6,549 bases of DNA from SIG653 sp964509125 (GTDB lineage: Bacteria; Bacillota; Clostridia; Oscillospirales; CAG-382): the NCBI GenBank assembly GCA_964509125.1, contig CAZDVZ010000058.1, positions 1 through 6,549 of the forward strand. The letters run 5' to 3'. Below the pieces are notes generated by a model, which was given only the letters and a program-made list of their open reading frames with translations, had not been told where the DNA came from and did no database searches. Each line of letters starts with the position of its first letter. The first letter of the stretch is position 1. The translations under genes and the position numbers were made by a program. This document shows, one piece after another, positions 1 to 5,352 of the stretch.

Positions 1-16
1 TTTATTGCTACAACTC

Positions 17-54
17 AAAAAAGCAAAAACAGCATTTGCCATTTTTGCTTTTTT
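17..54 (-). terminator. Intrinsic terminator after ilvD, probably bidirectional
   Basis: A perfect 13-bp inverted repeat (AAAAAAGCAAAAA at 17-29, TTTTTGCTTTTTT at 42-54) surrounds a 12-nt loop and begins four bases past the ilvD stop codon. In the minus-strand transcript it can be read as an upstream A-tract, a core stem GCAAAAA/UUUUUGC, and a run of six U. Two further G-C pairs (32-33 with 38-39) can form in the loop, closing a four-base apex. The stem has little G-C, so efficiency is uncertain. The arms are symmetrical, so the plus-strand transcript would form the same kind of hairpin with its own U-run and could stop convergent transcription. Positions 1-16, beyond it, show nothing recognisable. 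Confidence 0.82.
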
Positions 55-57
55 AGT

Positions 58-1710
58 TTAGAGCACCGCGCCTGATGCGCCACCTGAAACGAGAGAAGAA
101 TATCTTTTCAGGTATCCGGAAAGTTCTTTTTTCTTTGGAACAAAATTTTGCAGTCGTTTTGAAAGTGTTTCATCATCAACAAGTAGGGATATTGTATTTT
201 CGGGGATATTTATACAAATCATATCGCCATCTTCAACAACTCCGATGGGACCTCCGGATGCTGCTTCGGGCGATATATGTCCAACACACGCGCCCCGCGT
301 TGCACCACTGAATCTTCCATCGGTAATAAGAGCCACGCTGTTTCCAAGTCCCATGCCCATTATGGACGCTGTGGGATTTAACATTTCACGCATTCCGGGA
401 CCGCCTTTTGGGCCTTCGTATCGAATTACCACTACGTCGCCGGGACAGATCTTGCCATTATTTATTGCCTCTTGCGCATCTTCCTCGCAGTCAAAAACCT
501 TTGCAGGTCCTTCATGGACTTGCATTTCGGGAAGAACTGCCGAGCGTTTTACAACGCATCCTTCAGGAGCAAGATTTCCTTTTAAAACTGCAATTCCGCC
601 TGTTTCGCTATAAGGCGACTCTATGGGTTTTATAACGTCATGGTCGGTATTCACACATCCCGCAATATTTTCGCCCAAGGTTTTTCCTGTAACTGTCATG
701 CAATTTGTATACAACAAGCCTTTTTTGCAAAGCTCATTCATAACAGCATAAACGCCACCCGCCTCATTTAAATCTTCAATATAAGTCCTTCCCGCAGGGG
801 CTAAATGACAAAGATTGGGTGTTTTTTCACTTATTTCGTTTGCCACATCCAAATTAAGGTCTACGCCACATTCACGGGAGATTGCCGGTAGGTGAAGCAT
901 ACTGTTTGTGGAACATCCCAAAGCCATGTCAACGGTCAATGCGTTTAGCAATGCTTCCCTTGTCATTATATCACGAGGGCGAATGTTCTTTTTCAACAGT
1001 TCCATCACTGCCATGCCTGCGTGCTTTGCAAGCTCAATTCGTTCAGAATACACCGCAGGTATCGTTCCGTTCCCTCTCAATGCCATTCCTAAAGCTTCTG
1101 TTAAGCAATTCATGGAATTTGCAGTATACATTCCCGAACAAGAGCCGCAAGTGGGACAGGTTTTTTTCTCATACTCCGAAAGCTTTTCAAGTCCGATCTT
1201 TCCCGCATTATACGCCCCTACAGCCTCGAACATACTCGAAAGACTTGTTTTTTTACCATCCACTTTACCTGCAAGCATAGGTCCGCCGCTTACAAATACC
1301 GTGGGAATATTTACTCTTGCCGCAGCCATTAAAAGCCCCGGAACATTTTTATCACAGTTGGGCACCATTACAAGGCCGTCAAAGCCATGAGCCAAAGCCA
1401 TCGCCTCTGTAGAATCGGCAATAAGATCACGCGTTACTAAAGAGTATTTCATTCCCTTATGTCCCATGGCGATTCCGTCACACACCGCAATAGCGGGGAA
1501 CACGATCGGTGTTCCACCTGCCATTGCTACGCCTAATTTAACTGCATCTACAATCTTGTCAAGATTCATGTGTCCCGGAACGATCTCGTTATATGAGCTG
1601 ACTACTCCTATAAGAGGGCGGCTTTGTTCCTCATCGGTCAACCCCAAAGCGTGGAACAAACTTCTATGCGGCGCATTTTGTACGCCCAATACAACATTAT
1701 CTTTTGACAT
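58..1710 (-). CDS. ilvD: Dihydroxy-acid dehydratase
   Basis: Cytoplasmic Fe-S enzyme (EC 4.2.1.9) that dehydrates 2,3-dihydroxy-isovalerate and 2,3-dihydroxy-3-methylvalerate to the 2-oxoacid precursors of valine and isoleucine. I start it at the ATG at 1710, giving 550 residues. An in-frame GTG at 1719 would add three residues but lies inside the ribosome site. Visible signatures, numbered from this ATG, are AVCDGIAMGH (C77, D78), NCDK (C119, D120, K121), CPTCGSCSG (C185, C188, C191) followed by MYTANSMNCL, and DGRFSGATRG near the C-terminus with the probable catalytic S468. The plant-type first cluster cysteine (PCNxH) is replaced by PGH at 45-47, as in the E. coli enzyme, which favours an oxygen-labile [4Fe-4S] cluster. 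It is shorter than the roughly 616-residue E. coli protein but complete to the usual Gly/Ala-rich tail. It is the last gene of the operon, 17 nt after ilvC. Confidence 0.97.
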   Translation of the reverse strand: MSKDNVVLGVQNAPHRSLFHALGLTDEEQSRPLIGVVSSYNEIVPGHMNLDKIVDAVKLGVAMAGGTPIVFPAIAVCDGIAMGHKGMKYSLVTRDLIADSTEAMALAHGFDGLVMVPNCDKNVPGLLMAAARVNIPTVFVSGGPMLAGKVDGKKTSLSSMFEAVGAYNAGKIGLEKLSEYEKKTCPTCGSCSGMYTANSMNCLTEALGMALRGNGTIPAVYSERIELAKHAGMAVMELLKKNIRPRDIMTREALLNALTVDMALGCSTNSMLHLPAISRECGVDLNLDVANEISEKTPNLCHLAPAGRTYIEDLNEAGGVYAVMNELCKKGLLYTNCMTVTGKTLGENIAGCVNTDHDVIKPIESPYSETGGIAVLKGNLAPEGCVVKRSAVLPEMQVHEGPAKVFDCEEDAQEAINNGKICPGDVVVIRYEGPKGGPGMREMLNPTASIMGMGLGNSVALITDGRFSGATRGACVGHISPEAASGGPIGVVEDGDMICINIPENTISLLVDDETLSKRLQNFVPKKKELSGYLKRYSSLVSGGASGAVL

Positions 1711-1715
1711 TGTTC

Positions 1716-1724
1716 TCACTTCCT
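1716..1724 (-). promoter_or_regulatory. Ribosome binding site that fixes the ilvD start
   Basis: The minus strand reads AGGAAGTGA here, one mismatch from the full anti-16S complement AGGAGGTGA. It is followed by a 5-nt spacer and the ATG at 1710. The upstream in-frame GTG (1719-1717) is part of this element, so it cannot use it as its own ribosome site. The site lies entirely in the 17-nt gap between the ilvC stop codon and the ilvD start. Confidence 0.8.
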
Positions 1725-1727
1725 AAA

Positions 1728-2744
1728 TTAATTATTTATAAGTTTATCCTCGTCGCTCCAGCTATAAAGTTTCCTTACTTCTGCGCCAACTTTTTCGGAA
1801 GGATGCTCCGCCGCCAGCTTTCTCATGGCGTTAAAATGCACTGCACTTCCCGCTTGCGACATTTCTAAAAGAAATTCCTTTGCAAACGATCCGTCTTGAA
1901 TATTCTTGAGAATAGTTTTCATTGATTTTTTTGTTTCATCTGTGATTATTTTAGGGCCTGTTATATAATCACCGTATTCTGCCGTATTTGAAATTGAATA
2001 TCTCATTCCCGCAAATCCGCTTTGATAAATAAGGTCAACAATAAGCTTCATTTCGTGGATACATTCAAAATATGCGTTTCTCTCATCGTATCCTGCTTCT
2101 ACCAAAGTTTCATATCCCGCTTGCATTAAAGCGCATACGCCTCCGCAAAGTACCGCCTGTTCACCAAAAAGATCGGTTTCGGTTTCTGTTCTGAAAGTTG
2201 TTTCCAAAACGCCGGCTCTCGCGCCACCGATTGCCAAAGCATATGCCAAAGCGATATCCCATGCATCTCCTGTTGCATCTTGTTCAACCGCAACGAGACA
2301 AGGCACCCCTTTTCCCGCCTGGTATTCACTTCTGACTGTGTGGCCGGGACCTTTTGGAGCGATCATTATTACATTTACATTTTTGGGAGGCTTTATACAT
2401 CCAAAGTGGATATTGAATCCATGGGCAAAAGCAAGAGTTTTACCCTCCGTAAGATTTGGCTCAATGCTTTCTTTATACAACGCAGCCTGTTTTTCATCGT
2501 TGATAAGTATCATTATTATGTCTGCGCACTTTGCCGCCTCTGATGATGTTAAAACACTAAGACCTTGTTTTTCTGCTTTTTCCCAGCTTTTAGACCCTTG
2601 ATAAAGTCCAACAACAACATCAACACCACTTTCTTTCAAGTTAAGTGCATGAGCATGACCCTGGGATCCATAACCGATGATCGCTACCTTTTTGCCTTTC
2701 AATTTGCCGAGATCACAATCTTGTTGATAAAAAATTCTTGCCAT
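1728..2744 (-). CDS. ilvC: Ketol-acid reductoisomerase, class I (short form)
   Basis: Cytoplasmic enzyme (EC 1.1.1.86) that, with Mg2+ and NAD(P)H, rearranges and reduces acetolactate or acetohydroxybutyrate to the dihydroxyacid. At 338 residues it matches the short class I form. The N-terminal Rossmann domain (about 1-180) carries GYGSQGHAHA at 24-33. The following cofactor-specificity loop reads LYQGSKSW (47-54), with Tyr48 where Arg is common, but Ser51 and Ser53 are kept. The all-helical C-terminal domain holds the metal and substrate residues. By alignment from memory the active site is H108, K131, D191, E195, E227, E231 and S252, all present. The ATG at 2744 is preceded by GAGGT (2757-2753) with an 8-nt spacer. 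It sits 25 nt after ilvN, leaving no room for a separate promoter such as the IlvY-controlled one of E. coli. Confidence 0.98.
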   Translation of the reverse strand: MARIFYQQDCDLGKLKGKKVAIIGYGSQGHAHALNLKESGVDVVVGLYQGSKSWEKAEKQGLSVLTSSEAAKCADIIMILINDEKQAALYKESIEPNLTEGKTLAFAHGFNIHFGCIKPPKNVNVIMIAPKGPGHTVRSEYQAGKGVPCLVAVEQDATGDAWDIALAYALAIGGARAGVLETTFRTETETDLFGEQAVLCGGVCALMQAGYETLVEAGYDERNAYFECIHEMKLIVDLIYQSGFAGMRYSISNTAEYGDYITGPKIITDETKKSMKTILKNIQDGSFAKEFLLEMSQAGSAVHFNAMRKLAAEHPSEKVGAEVRKLYSWSDEDKLINN

Positions 2745-2769
2745 TTCAAATTACCTCTTTTCTAAAAAT

Positions 2770-3276
2770 TTATAAATTTAAGTTTTGAACAAGTGTAGAG
2801 CTTCCTTTTTGCAGTGAAGCCGTGCCTGTTCTACATATTTCAAAAATTACAAAATCCATCATTAATGTTAAAAACTCATCAACTCTTTCATGCGTTCCGA
2901 TTAATCTGAGAACAAAAGAGTTTTTGGAATAATCTATGGTTTCTGCCCCAAAAGCTTCTGCGGCGGCTTTTATCTCTGTACGAGTTTGGGGATCGTTTTT
3001 CATTTTTATGAGAATAAGCTCGCAATTTACAGAATTTTCGTTGTTAAGCTCTTTTACGGAACAAACATCGGGCAACTTATATAGCTGGTTGATGAGCTGT
3101 TTTTTGTTTTCTTCCTCACCGTCAAAACTAAAAGTTATACGGGAATATGCATTTGATTCTGTTTCGCTTGCGGAAAGGGCACTTATATTGAACTGACGCC
3201 TTCTGAACATACTCGTCAAACGATTTAAAACGCCGAATTGGTTTTTTACCAAAACCGCCACATTGTATCTGTTCAT
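2770..3276 (-). CDS. ilvN: Acetolactate synthase small (regulatory) subunit
   Basis: Regulatory subunit of acetohydroxyacid synthase (EC 2.2.1.6). It activates the IlvB catalytic subunit and usually confers valine feedback inhibition. Its 168 residues are close to the 163 of E. coli IlvH. An N-terminal ACT domain (about 2-75, NVAVLVKNQFGVLNRL onward) is followed by the ALS small-subunit C-terminal domain (about 84-160, with VNCELILIKM and a FEICRTG segment). N12, G15 and N30 correspond to E. coli IlvH N11, G14 and N29, where substitutions give valine resistance, so valine sensitivity is likely. This is inferred by comparison from memory. The ATG overlaps the ilvB TGA stop as ATGA. A GGAGG element lies 7 nt upstream inside the end of ilvB, so translation of the two subunits is probably coupled. 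The symbol ilvH would be equally valid. Confidence 0.96.
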   Translation of the reverse strand: MNRYNVAVLVKNQFGVLNRLTSMFRRRQFNISALSASETESNAYSRITFSFDGEEENKKQLINQLYKLPDVCSVKELNNENSVNCELILIKMKNDPQTRTEIKAAAEAFGAETIDYSKNSFVLRLIGTHERVDEFLTLMMDFVIFEICRTGTASLQKGSSTLVQNLNL

Positions 3277-4946
3277 TCAATCCCCTCCAAATTTACAATT
3301 ATATCATCCATGCTTCCACCCGGAGGAAGCATTGGTAAAACAAATTCGTCCTTTTCAATTTTGCAATCGATTACATACGGTCCGTTTGTGGAAAACGCTT
3401 TCCTCAATGATTGTTTAAGCTCCTCCAATGTTTCAACTCTTTCTCCATCCGCGCCAAATGATTTTGCAAGGGAAGAAAAATCTGTTTTACGATTTAACAC
3501 GGTGTTTGAATAATGTTTTTCGTAAAAGAGGGTTTGCCACTGTCGCACCATTCCCAAAACGCCGTTATTCATAATTAAAATTACAACAGGGACATTGTAC
3601 GACACAGCCGTTGCAAGCTCATTAAGGCACATTCCAAAGCTACCGTCGCCTGTAATCAAAACGCTTCTTTCGCCTGTACCGAATGAAGCACCTATGGATG
3701 CTCCAAGTCCAAACCCCATTGTTCCAAGTCCACCACTGGACACAAACCGCCGCGGCGTTTTTAACGTAAGATTTTGTGCCGACCACATTTGGTGCTGTCC
3801 AACATCTGTTGCTACCGCTGTGTTTGAACCTAAAAATTCATTTACACATAGGATCGCAGAACGAGGTGTAAGCCCTTCCCTTTTATCAACATAGTTTTCT
3901 TCTTCCACTATGAGACTCGCAATTTTCTTTTGCCATTCAGGCTTCGCTTTCAACTCAACAAGTGGCAAAAGCTCTGTCAAAGTCTTTTTGATATCTCCTC
4001 TAAGGCCTACTTTCGCATTTACTGTCTTTGAAAGCTCTGAGCCGTCCACATCTATGTGAACAATGTTTGCTCCCGTGGCAAATTTTTGACGATTTCCGGT
4101 TACACGGTCATTGAAACGCACACCGAGAGCTATTATAAGATCCGACTTATGCATCGCCATGGAAGACGCATAATGGCCATGCATTCCCTGCATTCCCAAA
4201 AATCTTTTATGATCAGTGGGGATCGCTGACAATCCCATCATTGAACATCCAATTGGTGCATCGATTTTTTCTGCAAGAGAAAGCATTTCTTCTTGAGCCG
4301 ATGCTGTCACAAGTCCACCGCCAAAATATATATACGGTCTCAAAGATGAGTTTATTAATTTTGCCGCCTCTTCTATTCTCACCGCTTTCGCCGCTGTTGG
4401 CTCTATGACAGATACAGGATCGCACTGGGTATATTCGCATTTTGCAATTTGCACATCCTTGGGTACATCTATAAGCACAGGGCCGGGACGCCCCGATTTT
4501 GCCAAAACAAACGCTTCTCTGATCGTATCTGCAAGTGATTCCACATTTCCAACAAAATAATTATGTTTGGTTATGGGAAGTGTTACGCCTGTTATATCTA
4601 TTTCCTGAAAGCTATCTGTACCTATTTGCGTTGTGGGTACGTTTCCGCAAATTGCGACGAGGGGAACCGAATCAAGATAAGCTGTGGCGATCCCCGTAAC
4701 AAGATTAGTTGCTCCCGGTCCCGATGTGGATATTACAACTCCCACCTTGCCTGTTACCCTTGCATAACCGTCAGCGGCGTGAACAGCCCCTTGTTCATGT
4801 GCCGTCAAAATATGTTTTATTTCGTTTTGATATTTATATAGAGAATCATATACGTTAAGTATCTGACCGCCGGGATATCCAAAAACCGTTGTAGCTTCTT
4901 GTTCTATTAAGGTTCTTACTATTATATCTGCACCTGATAGAAACAT
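3273..4946 (-). CDS. ilvB: Acetolactate synthase large (catalytic) subunit
   Basis: ThDP-, FAD- and Mg-dependent acetohydroxyacid synthase (EC 2.2.1.6). It condenses two pyruvates to acetolactate (valine/leucine branch) or pyruvate with 2-oxobutyrate to acetohydroxybutyrate (isoleucine branch). Its 557 residues show the usual three domains. The N-terminal domain (about 1-170) has FGYPGG, the catalytic Glu51 in AHEQGAVHAADGYAR, and GTDSFQE at 109-115. The central FAD-associated domain (about 190-330) has GMQGMHG and LGVRFNDRVTG. The C-terminal domain has the ThDP-binding GDGSFGM (433-439) ending at N460-N461, then MVRQW (467-471 region) and a terminal MLPPGGSMDD. These FAD and herbicide-site features mark an anabolic AHAS rather than a catabolic AlsS, as do the adjoining ilvN and the operon. 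The ATG at 4946 follows GGGGTGA (4957-4951), 14 nt after ridA. Symbol ilvB is used; ilvI or ilvG naming is equally possible. Confidence 0.97.
   Translation of the reverse strand: MFLSGADIIVRTLIEQEATTVFGYPGGQILNVYDSLYKYQNEIKHILTAHEQGAVHAADGYARVTGKVGVVISTSGPGATNLVTGIATAYLDSVPLVAICGNVPTTQIGTDSFQEIDITGVTLPITKHNYFVGNVESLADTIREAFVLAKSGRPGPVLIDVPKDVQIAKCEYTQCDPVSVIEPTAAKAVRIEEAAKLINSSLRPYIYFGGGLVTASAQEEMLSLAEKIDAPIGCSMMGLSAIPTDHKRFLGMQGMHGHYASSMAMHKSDLIIALGVRFNDRVTGNRQKFATGANIVHIDVDGSELSKTVNAKVGLRGDIKKTLTELLPLVELKAKPEWQKKIASLIVEEENYVDKREGLTPRSAILCVNEFLGSNTAVATDVGQHQMWSAQNLTLKTPRRFVSSGGLGTMGFGLGASIGASFGTGERSVLITGDGSFGMCLNELATAVSYNVPVVILIMNNGVLGMVRQWQTLFYEKHYSNTVLNRKTDFSSLAKSFGADGERVETLEELKQSLRKAFSTNGPYVIDCKIEKDEFVLPMLPPGGSMDDIIVNLEGIE
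3284..3288 (-). promoter_or_regulatory. ilvN ribosome binding site inside the ilvB 3' end
   Basis: The minus strand reads GGAGG here, extended by GG, with 7 nt before the ilvN ATG at 3276. The same bases encode the last residues of IlvB (LEGIE). It marks the ilvN start and, with the ATGA stop/start overlap, supports coupled translation of the two subunits. Confidence 0.75.
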
Positions 4947-4960
4947 GGTATCACCCCTTT

Positions 4961-5338
4961 TTATATTTTTTCCGCAACAACTTCCACTTCAACCAAAACA
5001 TTTTTCGGAAGTGTTTTAACTGCTACGCATGAACGTGCAGGCCTTTCCGTGAAATATTCCCCATACACCTTATTAAATTCCGCAAAATCCGACATTTCTG
5101 CAAGAAAGCATGTTGTCTTAACTGCATTTTCAATACTTGAGCCTGACGCCTCAAGAACTTCTTTTAAATTTTGACAAACTCTGTGGGTCTGCTCACGTAT
5201 ATCTGCGCCTACAACTTCTCCTGTGGCGGGATCAAGGGGAATTTGCCCCGATGTGAAAACCAAATTTCCCACAACAACTGCTTGGGAATATGGGCCTATC
5301 GCTTTGGGTGCTTTATCTGTTTGTACTTTATAGTTCAT
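4961..5338 (-). CDS. ridA: RidA family 2-iminobutanoate/2-iminopropanoate deaminase
   Basis: Small cytoplasmic enzyme of the RidA (YjgF/YER057c/UK114) family, normally a trimer. It speeds hydrolysis of reactive enamine/imine intermediates such as 2-aminocrotonate, made by threonine dehydratase, to 2-oxoacids plus ammonia, and so protects PLP enzymes. The 125 residues cover the whole fold with the family signatures GPYSQA (15-20), TSGQIPLDP (29-37) and PARSCVAV (100-107). Active-site residues equivalent to E. coli Y17, S30, R105 and E120 are present as Y17, S30, R102 and E117. The intact arginine places it in the deaminating RidA subfamily rather than the Rid groups that lack it. The ATG at 5338 follows GGAG (5350-5347) with an 8-nt spacer. 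Lying 14 nt after ilvA and 14 nt before ilvB, it probably processes the IlvA product directly. Confidence 0.95.
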   Translation of the reverse strand: MNYKVQTDKAPKAIGPYSQAVVVGNLVFTSGQIPLDPATGEVVGADIREQTHRVCQNLKEVLEASGSSIENAVKTTCFLAEMSDFAEFNKVYGEYFTERPARSCVAVKTLPKNVLVEVEVVAEKI

Positions 5339-5352
5339 GATTTAATCTCCTT

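Noticed and set aside
245..613. Plus-strand open frame of 122 codons opposite ilvD
   Set aside because: Lies wholly antisense to a well-conserved ilvD. Its translation is low-complexity Pro/Ser/Thr-rich with no domain, and no ribosome site stands out.
908..1390. Plus-strand open frame of 160 codons opposite ilvD
   Set aside because: Antisense shadow of the strongly conserved CPTCGSCSG to NCDK region. It overlaps another plus-strand frame (882-1280), and neither resembles a known protein.
2745..2769. Separate promoter or regulator site before ilvC, as in the IlvY-controlled E. coli gene
   Set aside because: Only 25 nt separate ilvN and ilvC, and they are taken up by the ilvC ribosome site. 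No ilvY-like gene is present.
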